47,450 bases of DNA, from positions 1 to 47,450 of the forward strand of contig JAVBKZ010000095.1 in the NCBI GenBank assembly GCA_031553755.1. The letters run 5' to 3'. Positions within the stretch are counted from its first letter, which is position 1. Each line of letters starts with the position of its first letter. Origin of the DNA: JAIRVZ01 sp031553755. GTDB lineage: Bacteria; Bacteroidota; Bacteroidia; Bacteroidales; Azobacteroidaceae. Shown one piece after another: positions 1-8,569 of the stretch. The translations under genes were made by a program, and so were the position numbers. Under the pieces are notes generated by a model that made no database searches, had not been told where the DNA came from, and saw only the letters and a list, made by a program, of their open reading frames with translations.

Positions 1-248
1 TAAATGAATAGCGATAAACCAATAACGGAAAGGTAATTGAGAACCGTGCATGACTGTGTTGGCGCGTAAACTTTGACGTTTACCGCATTTTTTACATTCA
101 TAATTATCTTTGTCTTTTTTCCAATAGTGGTCTTTGCTGCCACAATGAGGACAAATACTCCTTGTTTATCCCGATATTCCTTGAACTTGGACTTGGACAT
201 GCAACTGCCTTCGTCCGGATATTGGGATCCAAAATTTAATAAATTCAT
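1..248 (-). pseudogene. IS1595-family transposase, N-terminal part, frameshifted and cut by the window edge
   Basis: Reading leftward from the ATG at 248 gives MNLLNFGSQYPDEGSC...FKEYRDKQGV. The frame must then shift by one base near 152-158 to continue as CPHCGSKDHYWKK, ECKKCGKRQSLRANTVMHGS and QLPFRYWFIAIHL. Two CxxC pairs (CPHC, CKKC) form the zinc ribbon that precedes the DDE domain of IS1595-type transposases. The catalytic part lies outside the window. In the unshifted frame the product would be about 40 residues of nonsense after the shift. A TAnnTTTG-type -7 box (268-275, minus strand) sits about 20 bp before the ATG and supports the start. The shift could be mutation, assembly error or programmed frameshifting; mutation is most likely. 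Confidence 0.75.
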
Positions 249-328
249 AATCTCTCTGATTTATATGCAAATATAATCATTAGAGGCGAAATAATGGATA
301 TTCATTATTTGTTATCTATATTAAGCAG

Positions 329-372
329 AAAACTCCCAATGTTCAATTTTATATTGACCATCGGGAGTTTTT
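329..372. terminator. Rho-independent terminator-like hairpin
   Basis: AAAACTCCCAATG is followed about 18 bases later by CATCGGGAGTTTTT. The arms pair almost perfectly, with A and T runs at the two ends, so the hairpin could stop transcription from either side. It lies just past the remnant reading frame that ends at 381. Confidence 0.7.
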
Positions 373-380
373 CAGTATTG

Positions 381-548
381 CTATTTCTTCGGCATATACT
401 TCCAGTTCATTGGGGGATTGAATCCGGAAGAATTTGAACAGTTTTCATAATGCCATAATATCAAGTAGTCGTTTGTAACGATACGTTTCAATTTACCACA
501 GAAGATAAAATTCCAGCAGGGGGAAATACAAATTATTTTTTCGATGTT
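381..548 (-). pseudogene. Remnant of an unidentified protein C-terminus
   Basis: An open minus-strand frame of about 55 codons runs from a TGA near 549 to a TAG at 381. It reads in part CGKLKRIVTNDYLILWHY and FNPPMNWKYMPKK. It has no plausible start codon. Its composition (Trp, Tyr, Cys, Asn) looks like real protein and not a random frame, and it is followed directly by a terminator hairpin. I do not recognise the family. Lying between a transposase and the OstA-like gene, it is most simply the tail of a gene lost by rearrangement. A chance open frame is possible. Confidence 0.35.
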
Positions 549-567
549 TCAGGCTTTTTTGACGTTT

Positions 568-2226
568 TTATTCTTGAAGTAATTCATCAAAATTTATTCG
601 TGGAGGAGGAGTGTCTTCTTCTTTTCGTTTTTTAGCTATAAAAATGTCGAATCTGTCGGTTGGTCTTAGATATTCGAAATCAATAAAATCTTTTAAAAAT
701 TTTTCTTCAGGTTTTAGATCGGGTAGGGGAATGGTAGATCCTTTTGAGGCGGGCCTCCAAATTGTTTTTGCAGGTTTCCTGTTTTTAATATGTATAGTCA
801 AATAACTACTTTCAGTTTTATTGAGTCCGATAAAAGAACCGTTTTCTTCTATCGGATAAAAAATAGTTTCAACATTTCCACTTACATCAATCAATCGAAT
901 TTCTTTTTCTAAAAAGTATAATTTCATATTCGTACCTTTCAATTGATTATAATAGGTCGTGTCTACTTTTTCGATTGAAAAAGCGTAGTTAATAATATGT
1001 GCCCTGTCTATTGTGCTATCGTTGAAAAATATGGCAATAGTATCTCCTGTTATTTGTCTGTTTTCATTCCAAAGAATAGGATTTGTATACATATATAGAG
1101 TAGAATCTTTGGTATTGAATTGTAGGGAATCACACACGCCTTGCATGTCTATTCTGTAGATACGTACACCATGATATGCTTTTAATTCACGTTCTTCTCC
1201 TATTGTTAACATTTTTAATGTATCCGCGTGAAGGAATAACGAATCTTGTTGAGAATATTCGATGAATTGAGCCGAGTCTGTTGCGAATGAAATGTTATTT
1301 GTCTGATCCATATATCCATAATTTCCGGTAAGAATTATTTTTTTTACGGTATCATTCAAAAACATATTACCAAATGCTTCTGAGAAACCTGTAGCCCTGT
1401 TATGGTACAGCGAATCGGCAGTCATGAATTGTGTTTTTTCTTTGTTTTCTATAACAGAACGGTCAAATAACATTGATTGGTTAGTGTTAGTGTTATACCA
1501 TCCTCGACTTGAATAGATGGTTCCGCTATCGGATTTAATAACCGATGGACCGAGTATTGTCGCTATTCTTGATTCGGTAGAATATTTTAATGTGTCGGAG
1601 GTCAACACAAACTGCTGATTCGTTAATTTTACGTCTTTTTTGAAATATGCGAGTTTGGTTTCCGGAGAATATTGGCCGTATATAGAGGTCAACTCGTTTT
1701 GAGGGTCGACAATCATCCCTCCTTCCATATAATAACCGATATTTAAATTCCTGTCGTAATTTAAACTATCTGTGAAAAGGGTAACACTGTCGTTTTCCAT
1801 TCTGACGTTGTGTCTCATTTTCGCGAGGTTATTATTTCCTTCGTAAATGAGATAATCTCCATAAATGAAAATACTGTCTCCTTGTTCAATACGAACGTTA
1901 GCGAAAGCTTCCAGAATATTTGCCTGATCGTAAAGGTATGCGCTATCACAATACAAATATGCGCTATCATGTATAAACACTACATTGCCATGAAATATAT
2001 GTATATCGTTGCTTGTAGGTCTTTTACTTAAAATATCCGCGTTTTTTACAGTTATTTTTGTAGGTGTTTGTTGTTTTTGAAGAGGGCTTTGTATCATCCC
2101 TAATGTGGTAAAAGAGATAAAAAACAGACAAAAAATACTTGTCAAAGATATTTTTTGCCTGTTTTTATTATGGGGAAATATTGATTTTTTCCTCATATTA
2201 CAATTTTTTATCGCTTTGTTTTTCAT
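568..2226 (-). CDS. OstA/LptA-like outer-membrane biogenesis protein
   Basis: A 552-residue protein with a basic N-terminus and one hydrophobic segment (SLTSIFCLFFISFTTLGM), then a long beta-rich region. Strings such as HGNVVFIHDSAYLYCDSAYL, LEAFANVRIEQGD and YGDYLIYEGNNNLAKMRHNV are the repeating beta-jellyroll pattern of the OstA/LptA superfamily (Bacteroidetes OstA-like proteins). LptA relatives carry lipopolysaccharide across the periplasm, so a role in LPS transport or assembly is inferred. It starts 2 bp after the SurA-like gene stops; an ATG at 2241 is an alternative start overlapping that gene. The C-terminus is charged and proline-rich (PPPRINFDELLQE). It is longer than proteobacterial LptA, as usual in this phylum. 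Confidence 0.8.
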   Translation of the reverse strand: MKNKAIKNCNMRKKSIFPHNKNRQKISLTSIFCLFFISFTTLGMIQSPLQKQQTPTKITVKNADILSKRPTSNDIHIFHGNVVFIHDSAYLYCDSAYLYDQANILEAFANVRIEQGDSIFIYGDYLIYEGNNNLAKMRHNVRMENDSVTLFTDSLNYDRNLNIGYYMEGGMIVDPQNELTSIYGQYSPETKLAYFKKDVKLTNQQFVLTSDTLKYSTESRIATILGPSVIKSDSGTIYSSRGWYNTNTNQSMLFDRSVIENKEKTQFMTADSLYHNRATGFSEAFGNMFLNDTVKKIILTGNYGYMDQTNNISFATDSAQFIEYSQQDSLFLHADTLKMLTIGEERELKAYHGVRIYRIDMQGVCDSLQFNTKDSTLYMYTNPILWNENRQITGDTIAIFFNDSTIDRAHIINYAFSIEKVDTTYYNQLKGTNMKLYFLEKEIRLIDVSGNVETIFYPIEENGSFIGLNKTESSYLTIHIKNRKPAKTIWRPASKGSTIPLPDLKPEEKFLKDFIDFEYLRPTDRFDIFIAKKRKEEDTPPPRINFDELLQE

Positions 2227-2228
2227 TA

Positions 2229-3605
2229 TTATTTCAACCATCCATCTCTTTGGAAGTCACAATTTTTCCAGTTATCGTTGATTTTAATGTAGGTTTCTTT
2301 TTGTTTTTTGGCAATCCATTTATTGAGAATTTCTTCTCTTTTTTGATTTTCAACAATTGTTTTCAGAATCTGATAGTCGTCAGAAAGATTAGCTTTGTGT
2401 CCTTCTGTCCGGGATTTTAATTTAACGATAGCGACAACTTCTTTTTGATTGGAGGTATTAATCATTGTGAAAACGTTTGAAATTTCCCCGACTTTCATGT
2501 TATTTACAACTTTTCCTATTTCTTGTGGAAGTTCTTGCATTTCGAAACGGGAAGTTCCCCCATTTAAGCTTCTTTGATCCGAATTTACTAATAATCCTTT
2601 GTTATTTCTCGTATTTTTATCATAAGAGATATAGGTCGCGGCATCTTCAAAAGTAAATTTATTATTTTTAATATCATTCGAAATTGAATCTAATTTTAAA
2701 GAGGCTTCACTTAGTTCCTGTTCTGAAACCTTTGGTTTTAACAGGATGTGGCGAACATTGATACGATCGCCTCGTTTTTCTATCAACTGGATGATATGAT
2801 AACCGTATTCGGTTTCAACTATTTTAGAAACTTTTTTAGGAGTATTCAGTGAGAACGCGACCGATGCGAATTCCGGAAGCAACTGACCTTTTCCCATGAA
2901 TCCTAATTCTCCTCCCATTTTCGCGGATTCTTTATCTTCCGACCATAAACGAGCCAAAGTAGAAAACTCACGTTCTCCTTTATTTACCTGATCTGTAAAC
3001 TCTCTTAACCGATTTTTAACTCTATCGATTTCATCTATTGATATTTTAGGTTCAATAGTTACAATTTGAACCTCTACAGAGGTGGGGATATAGGGTAAAC
3101 TGTCTTGTGGTAAACGAGAATAGAATTTACGGATATCTCCTGGCGTTAGTTTCAGGTTTCCGATGATTTTTCGTTGTACTTCTTTCGTGATTTGTTGGTC
3201 TCTAACAGTTTGTTTTAGTTCTTCTCTGATTTCGCTTATTGATTTGTTATTGTAATATTGTTCTAATTTTTCTTTTGACCCAATTTGATTAATCATCCAA
3301 TTTAATCGCTGTTCCACTTCCTGTAAAACATGAGATTCATTGGCTACGATACTATCTAATTGCGCTTGATGTAAATATAGTTTTTGGATGGCAATTTGTT
3401 CGGGAATTGTGCAATATGGGTCTCCACTTACCTTTTCATTCGACATTTGCATTTGCAATCTTGCATTTTCCACATCAGATTTCAAGATTGCTTCATCTCC
3501 TACAACCCACACAATTTCATCAATAACATTGTCTTGGGCTTTAGAAATGAAAGAAAAACATTGTATGAATAACATACAGCAAATGATAAAAAATACCTTC
3601 TTCAT
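2229..3605 (-). CDS. SurA-like periplasmic peptidyl-prolyl isomerase
   Basis: A 458-residue protein with a signal peptide (MKKVFFIICCMLFIQCFSF, then SKAQ). A SurA N-terminal chaperone region (about 30-170: DEIVWVVGDEAILKSDVE) is followed by a clear parvulin domain (about 175-285). That domain contains FSTLARLWSEDKESAKMGGE, LPEFASVAF and EYGYHIIQLIEKR. A second, weaker parvulin-like domain starts at RINVRHILLKPK. SurA proteins chaperone unfolded outer-membrane proteins and isomerise prolyl bonds in the periplasm. The gene lies in a tight minus-strand cluster with two more PPIase-type genes upstream and the OstA-like gene downstream, so the cluster is an envelope-biogenesis unit. Confidence 0.88.
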   Translation of the reverse strand: MKKVFFIICCMLFIQCFSFISKAQDNVIDEIVWVVGDEAILKSDVENARLQMQMSNEKVSGDPYCTIPEQIAIQKLYLHQAQLDSIVANESHVLQEVEQRLNWMINQIGSKEKLEQYYNNKSISEIREELKQTVRDQQITKEVQRKIIGNLKLTPGDIRKFYSRLPQDSLPYIPTSVEVQIVTIEPKISIDEIDRVKNRLREFTDQVNKGEREFSTLARLWSEDKESAKMGGELGFMGKGQLLPEFASVAFSLNTPKKVSKIVETEYGYHIIQLIEKRGDRINVRHILLKPKVSEQELSEASLKLDSISNDIKNNKFTFEDAATYISYDKNTRNNKGLLVNSDQRSLNGGTSRFEMQELPQEIGKVVNNMKVGEISNVFTMINTSNQKEVVAIVKLKSRTEGHKANLSDDYQILKTIVENQKREEILNKWIAKKQKETYIKINDNWKNCDFQRDGWLK

Positions 3606-3609
3606 ATAT

Positions 3610-4452
3610 TTAATTCTGAAATTTGATTTTTCCTTTTTTTAACGCGTTTTCGTATAAATCGTTTTCCATATTTTTAAGGAAATTCGCTTTTTTTTGATTG
3701 ACAAGAATTTCCCTAATATAATTTTCCGCATATTCTTCGGGTTCTGTACTGCCCGGAAGCAGAAAAGATTGTATATTTAAAAAATAACAGAAACTTGAGT
3801 CTTGTAATTCTATGAATTTTTTTTCCAATATATTTACGTCTAAATTATTGTTTGGTAATTTATCTTTAATAATATTCCAATCTATCCATCGCTCGTGAAA
3901 GTCATCGTAACTAACGGCGTTTTTGACAATGTATTTGTCTAATTTTTCAATATCTTGTTGTTTTTTTGATTTGTACCATTCCCTTACATAGTTAATTTGT
4001 GGCGCGTTTATTGGTATTTTCAATAAAATGCCTTTTACCAAAGGAACATCCAAATCAAAATTATTGATATTTTCTTTGTAATATTTTGATATTTCTTCTT
4101 GTGAAATCGTTTTCGATACTTTTTCCTGTACCAATTGTTCCTGATACCGGTAAATAATTAATGAACGCCGGTAGTTTTCTACCAATTTTTCTATTTCAGC
4201 TTTGTCTGCCACATTTTGTTTGGCAACATCATACATTAAAATGTCCTGAACCCACGAACGAATATAATTTTCCGCTACAATCAAACTGTCTTCTTTTGAA
4301 GTTCCATCCTGAATATTAGCTTCTAATTCTGATTTTGTTAATTTTGAATTATTGACAGTTACAATAACACCTTTGCCCGCTTCTTCTGGCTTTTGATTAC
4401 AACCGAAGAAAGCGAGCAAAGATAATAAGATAAAAGCAAATATTACTTTCAT
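3610..4452 (-). CDS. PPIase/SurA-N-like lipoprotein
   Basis: A 280-residue protein beginning MKVIFAFILLSLLAFFGCNQ, a lipoprotein signal with Cys18 as the likely lipidated residue. The following part (VIVTVNNSKLTKSELEANI, then a helical stretch with EEISKYYKENINNFD) resembles the N-terminal chaperone region of SurA/PpiC proteins, with no complete parvulin domain visible. It starts 14 bp after the upstream PPIase ends and stops 4 bp before the SurA-like gene starts, so the three are probably co-transcribed. The likely role is a membrane-anchored periplasmic chaperone for outer-membrane proteins. Family assignment rests on context and the N-terminal pattern. Confidence 0.75.
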   Translation of the reverse strand: MKVIFAFILLSLLAFFGCNQKPEEAGKGVIVTVNNSKLTKSELEANIQDGTSKEDSLIVAENYIRSWVQDILMYDVAKQNVADKAEIEKLVENYRRSLIIYRYQEQLVQEKVSKTISQEEISKYYKENINNFDLDVPLVKGILLKIPINAPQINYVREWYKSKKQQDIEKLDKYIVKNAVSYDDFHERWIDWNIIKDKLPNNNLDVNILEKKFIELQDSSFCYFLNIQSFLLPGSTEPEEYAENYIREILVNQKKANFLKNMENDLYENALKKGKIKFQN

Positions 4453-4466
4453 TAAAGGTTAGATTC

Positions 4467-6440
4467 TCATTTAACAGAATCTACCACGTTTTGATAAATA
4501 GTAACGGGATATTTTCTGTTGAGTTCATTAATCCATTCTTGTTCAAGATAATTTTGATAATCGGTAATGGCAAGTCCTCTTACATCCGTATATTGCTCGG
4601 GTGCATTCAATAATTTACCGATAACGAAGAATTGAGGAAATCCGGCAGTAGTTTCAGCTTTTCCTTGTTTGAAAACCAATTCATCAACAAATTTGTTGTC
4701 ACCTTGAACATATAGTCCTTTTTCAACTTTTACTAAAACGGTATCTTTTGTATTGTATGTTTTCATAAGGAATTCCGCGGCGGCGTCAGGAGTCAATTTA
4801 GAAACCTGTTTTTTCATTTTTTTCAAAGATTTTTCATCTTTGCATTGTACGATATATCCTTTATAATGGGGTTTTTCCCAAGTGTAATTTGATTTGTTTT
4901 TGTCGAAGAAAGATTCAAGTCCCAATGTGTCTTTGGATGCTTTGTCCCATACTTCGTTATTGCTTACTTCAAACAAAAGAATTCCGTCTCTGTATTCGTT
5001 CATTAAATTTTTGAAATCAGCATATTTGTTTTCCAAATTTTTATCTTCTTCTGCCAACAACGATTTATATTCGAAAGAAGATAATCTTTCTTTTAAAAAT
5101 GAAGTCGACAGACGATATGGAGAGTTTGTATTTGTTTTCAAATATGAAATGAAATCCGCTATCGTATAAGGTGTTCTCGCATTGAATAATACTGTTCCAT
5201 CATTTTCAAAAGCGGAGAAAAAAGCGCTATCCAAAGGATATACGGTTTTCGCTTTTTCCGATAACATGTTGTATGCGATGGAATTGGAAGAAAAGTTACT
5301 TTCTTTCTTCATGTTGTCAATCGCGGGTTGATGTAATTCGATACTTTTATCACTGCGTTCTAATCTCGAAATTAATTCTTTTCGTTTTTCGTCATAACTT
5401 GGAGAGGCTTTTTTATCAATCAATTTGATGATATGGAATCCAAATTGAGAGCGAACCGGTTTTGAAATGTCTCCCGGTTCTTTTAACGCGAATGCAGCGT
5501 CTTGGAATTCAGGAACCATTGCTCCGAAACCAAACCAAGAAAGGTCTCCTCCTTGGCTTCCAGAACCTTTATCATCTGAGTATTCTTTTGCCAATTCCGC
5601 GAAATCGCCACCATTAATTGCTACTTTATAAAGAGAGTCGATTTTAGCGATAGCGTCAGTAACGGCTACTGTATCAGAACCTTGTTGACACATAACCAAT
5701 ATATGGGCGGCTCTGATTTGTCCGGGATCTTGCCTTTTTTGACTCACTTTAATAATGTGGTATCCGAATGGACTTAATGCGGGATAGCTAACTTTTCCGG
5801 GTTGTGTCGCGTACATCGCGTTCTCTAAAGTTTCGGGTAATTGCATGGCGCTTGCCCAACCTAATAATCCGGGTTTAGGAGCTGCTTTAGAGCGTTCATC
5901 GTCGGAAAATTCAGTCACTAATTTTTCGAATTTTTCTCCTTTAGCAAGCCTTTTACAAATTTGTTCCGCTTTTTTATACACTAAAAGCGTATCAGAAGGA
6001 AAAACGTTTGGCATTCCATATCCGGCTTCGTTTTCTTTCTTTTCAGGAACATTCAACATTAAATGGCTGATTTCAAAAAAATCTTTCGAACGTTCGTATT
6101 CTTTTTGAACTAAAGATTCGTTAACCGGCATGTCTGTTAAATAAGGCTTTGCCAATTGAGAGCGGTATTCGTTCAATTCTTTTATAAAGGCTTGTGTCGT
6201 GTCTAAACCCTGAAACTGAGCTTCCGCGACTTTTAATTTGAAATTTTTGAATAGTTCTACATATTCTTCCAACGTTTTTTTGTCAATGACATCTTCATTG
6301 TTGTTTTTTTTGTAGATATATTCGAATTCGGATTTTTTAATATCCTTACCATTTATTTTCATGATTACCGGATCGTTAGTTTGTGCAACCATCATCATGG
6401 AAATAAGTGAAAAGCCAAAAATAAAAACTTGTTTTTTCAT
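4467..6440 (-). CDS. Periplasmic peptidyl-prolyl isomerase with two parvulin domains
   Basis: A 657-residue protein with a signal peptide (MKKQVFIFGFSLISMMMVAQ). A SurA/PpiC N-terminal region (IMKINGKDIKKSEFEYIYKK) is followed by two parvulin domains. The first spans about 120-235 (FEISHLMLNVPEKK, FSDDERSKAAPKPGLLGWA, FGYHIIKVSQKR). The second spans about 240-345 (IRAAHILVMCQQ, YSDDKGSGSQGGDLSWFGFG, FGFHIIKLIDKK). The remaining 300 residues are a helical C-terminal part without a clear family. It is probably the first gene of the envelope cluster, with a 117-bp gap separating it from guaB. The product should act in the periplasm on folding of exported proteins. Confidence 0.88.
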   Translation of the reverse strand: MKKQVFIFGFSLISMMMVAQTNDPVIMKINGKDIKKSEFEYIYKKNNNEDVIDKKTLEEYVELFKNFKLKVAEAQFQGLDTTQAFIKELNEYRSQLAKPYLTDMPVNESLVQKEYERSKDFFEISHLMLNVPEKKENEAGYGMPNVFPSDTLLVYKKAEQICKRLAKGEKFEKLVTEFSDDERSKAAPKPGLLGWASAMQLPETLENAMYATQPGKVSYPALSPFGYHIIKVSQKRQDPGQIRAAHILVMCQQGSDTVAVTDAIAKIDSLYKVAINGGDFAELAKEYSDDKGSGSQGGDLSWFGFGAMVPEFQDAAFALKEPGDISKPVRSQFGFHIIKLIDKKASPSYDEKRKELISRLERSDKSIELHQPAIDNMKKESNFSSNSIAYNMLSEKAKTVYPLDSAFFSAFENDGTVLFNARTPYTIADFISYLKTNTNSPYRLSTSFLKERLSSFEYKSLLAEEDKNLENKYADFKNLMNEYRDGILLFEVSNNEVWDKASKDTLGLESFFDKNKSNYTWEKPHYKGYIVQCKDEKSLKKMKKQVSKLTPDAAAEFLMKTYNTKDTVLVKVEKGLYVQGDNKFVDELVFKQGKAETTAGFPQFFVIGKLLNAPEQYTDVRGLAITDYQNYLEQEWINELNRKYPVTIYQNVVDSVK

Positions 6441-6557
6441 GTTCTATTTGTTATTCTAATTTTACTTAGTTTCTAAAAATTAACATTACCTTTCATAAAC
6501 GGAAAAATCTGAACAAAATTGTATATTCAAATTTAAAATTATCAACTGTAAATTATT

Positions 6558-8036
6558 TTATTGTCTATAGCTACTGTAATTAGGAGCTTCTTGGGTAATT
6601 GCCACATCGTGCGGATGACTTTCAGCCATCCCTGCGTTGGTTATTCTTGTAAACTTGGCGTTGTGCAATTCTTCAATATTTTTAGCTCCGCAATATCCCA
6701 TTCCGGCGCGTAATCCGCCAACCATTTGGTAAATAACTTCAAATAAAGATCCTTTGAATGGAACACGGGCGGCAATTCCTTCGGGAACGAGTTTTTTGAT
6801 ATCGTCTTCTACATCTTGGAAATAGCGGTCTTTAGAGCCTTTTTGCATGGCTTCTAAAGAACCCATTCCACGGTATGATTTAAATTTACGTCCGTTGTAA
6901 ATGATTGTTTCTCCGGGAGATTCTTCAACACCTGCTAATAGAGAACCCATCATGACTGATGAACCGCCGGCGGCGATTGCTTTGACAATATCTCCTGAAT
7001 ATCGTAATCCTCCGTCCGCAATCAAGGGAACTCCCAAACCTTTTAATACTTTTGAAACTTCATATATTGCGGAAAGCTGAGGAACTCCTACACCTGCGAT
7101 CACACGTGTCGTGCAAATAGAACCTGGTCCTATTCCTACTTTTACGGCATCCGCTCCGGCTTTTGCAAGCATTAGCGCGGCATCTCCTGTCGCGATATTT
7201 CCAACAACGATGTCGATTTCAGGGAATCGTTTTTTCGCGTCTTTCAATACGGTCACAACTCCTTGTGAATGTCCGTGAGCCGTATCGATAACTATCGCGT
7301 CTACTCCGGCATCGACTAAAGCTTCAATCCTGTCGAAAGTATCGGCTGTAACGCCAACTCCGGCGGCCACACGTAAACGTCCTTGTGAATCTTTACATGC
7401 CGAAGGTTTGTCTTTTGCTTTAGTAATATCTTTGTAAGTAATTAATCCGATTAATTTGTTATTGGAATCAACTACCGGAAGTTTTTCAATTTTATACTGT
7501 TGTAAAATTTCGGCTGCGGCTTCGAGGTCGGTTGATTGGTTGGTAGTTACAAGGTTCTCTTTTGTCATAACTTCATCGACCAGCAGATTCATGTCGCGTT
7601 GAAATCTTAGGTCGCGATTCGTAACGATACCTACTAAATGGTGTTCGTTGTCTACAACAGGTATACCACCGATACGATATTCCGCCATCAAAGCCAACGC
7701 GTCTCCTACGGTTTTCCCTCTTTTAATACTTACAGGATTAGATATCATTCCGTTTTCGGCACGTTTTACCGAACGAACTTGTTTGGCTTGTTCTTCGATA
7801 GTCATGTTTTTATGAATAACTCCGATTCCTCCCTCACGAGCAATCGCAATCGCCAACGTAGCTTCAGTAACGGTATCCATTGCCGCTGAAACCATAGGAA
7901 TGTTTAACTTAATGTTTCTTGAGAAATTTGTCGTCAGGTCGACGTTACGGGGCAGTACTTCTGAATAAGCGGGGATTAACAGAACATCATCGAATGTCAA
8001 TCCGTCCATGATAACTTTGTCTGCAATAAATGACAT
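6558..8036 (-). CDS. guaB: Inosine-5'-monophosphate dehydrogenase
   Basis: A 492-residue protein that oxidises IMP to XMP with NAD, the committed step of GMP synthesis. Landmarks are FDDVLLIPAYSEVLP near the N-terminus, two CBS domains (about 95-205; GGIPVVDNEHHLVGIVTNRD and EKLPVVDSNNKLIGLITYKD), and the catalytic loop GPGSICTTRVIAGVG with the active-site Cys. Further landmarks are ADGGLRYSGDIVKA and the flap MGSLEAMQKGSKDRYFQ. I chose the ATG at 8036 (MSFIADKV). An upstream in-frame ATG at 8069 would lie inside the promoter's -7 box at 8067-8074. The length is normal for the family. Confidence 0.97.
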   Translation of the reverse strand: MSFIADKVIMDGLTFDDVLLIPAYSEVLPRNVDLTTNFSRNIKLNIPMVSAAMDTVTEATLAIAIAREGGIGVIHKNMTIEEQAKQVRSVKRAENGMISNPVSIKRGKTVGDALALMAEYRIGGIPVVDNEHHLVGIVTNRDLRFQRDMNLLVDEVMTKENLVTTNQSTDLEAAAEILQQYKIEKLPVVDSNNKLIGLITYKDITKAKDKPSACKDSQGRLRVAAGVGVTADTFDRIEALVDAGVDAIVIDTAHGHSQGVVTVLKDAKKRFPEIDIVVGNIATGDAALMLAKAGADAVKVGIGPGSICTTRVIAGVGVPQLSAIYEVSKVLKGLGVPLIADGGLRYSGDIVKAIAAGGSSVMMGSLLAGVEESPGETIIYNGRKFKSYRGMGSLEAMQKGSKDRYFQDVEDDIKKLVPEGIAARVPFKGSLFEVIYQMVGGLRAGMGYCGAKNIEELHNAKFTRITNAGMAESHPHDVAITQEAPNYSSYRQ

Positions 8037-8066
8037 ATTAAAGAAAGCTTTAAATTTTATTGCGTG

Positions 8067-8074
8067 CAAATGTA
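8067..8074 (-). promoter_or_regulatory. Promoter -7 box of guaB
   Basis: The minus strand reads TACATTTG, an exact TAnnTTTG Bacteroidetes -7 element, about 31 bp before the guaB ATG. A matching TTG at the -33 spacing is not evident, so only half of the promoter is well supported. Confidence 0.55.
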
Positions 8075-8170
8075 GTTATTTTTTTCTGATAATTGATTTT
8101 GTAATGATATAAAAAAATTAAAATTTAATAGAGAGGCCGGAGGTTTTGTTAAATTTATTGATTTTTCTTC

Positions 8171-8317
8171 TTATTGTAGGATTGTAACTAAATTTCCCAT
8201 GAAATGAGAAGCTACCGCGTATCCTATAAGTAAGGACATAAAAGAGAAAACTTTGATTTGTCCGTTGATTCTTTTTTGATTTTCGTTATTGCTGTTGTTG
8301 TTAATTGTCGCGTTCAT
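8171..8317 (-). CDS. Small membrane peptide, 48 residues
   Basis: A short minus-strand frame begins at the ATG at 8317 (MNATINNNSNNENQKRING) and ends at a TAA at 8171. The first 20 residues are polar and Asn-rich. The rest forms one hydrophobic helix (VFSFMSLLIGYAVASHFMGN) long enough to span the membrane. The AT-rich upstream stretch (AAAAATTAAACAAC before ATG) is like other Bacteroidetes translation starts. It fills an otherwise empty 500-bp gap between guaB and the pentapeptide gene, and its codon pattern is consistent with coding. I do not recognise a family. The single-helix design is typical of small membrane regulators or toxins, but nothing here shows a function. Confidence 0.55.
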   Translation of the reverse strand: MNATINNNSNNENQKRINGQIKVFSFMSLLIGYAVASHFMGNLVTILQ

Positions 8318-8492
8318 GTTGTTTAATTTTTAATTGTTGTGTGTGTTATCTCATAGAACACATGAGAGTCTATATAAAAAAAATAAAAGACAAGTATTAA
8401 AGCCTTTTAGCGTTTACTTAACAACTCAATTTTTGAATTTTTAATTGCATGTAAAACAAAAATCTAAAAAATTGAAATATTAAGGATAATTG

Positions 8493-8523
8493 TTGATGGT
8501 TTAGTAAAGGCTTAGTACTTTTG
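8493..8523 (+). promoter_or_regulatory. Bacteroidetes-type promoter of the pentapeptide gene
   Basis: TTG (8493-8495), then exactly 20 bases, then TACTTTTG (8516-8523), matching the TTG-N19/20-TAnnTTTG consensus at both elements. Transcription would start around 8530, about 40 bases before the ATG at 8570. Confidence 0.75.
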
Positions 8524-8569
8524 CGAGAGATAGAAAATTTTGTAAAATCTACCTTTATCTGTAATAAGA

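Noticed and set aside
73..276. Plus-strand frame of 67 codons at the left edge
   Set aside because: It is antisense to the recognisable IS1595 transposase.
8037..8069. Upstream ATG for guaB at 8069
   Set aside because: It lies within the TACATTTG promoter box and adds residues not found at the usual IMPDH N-terminus.
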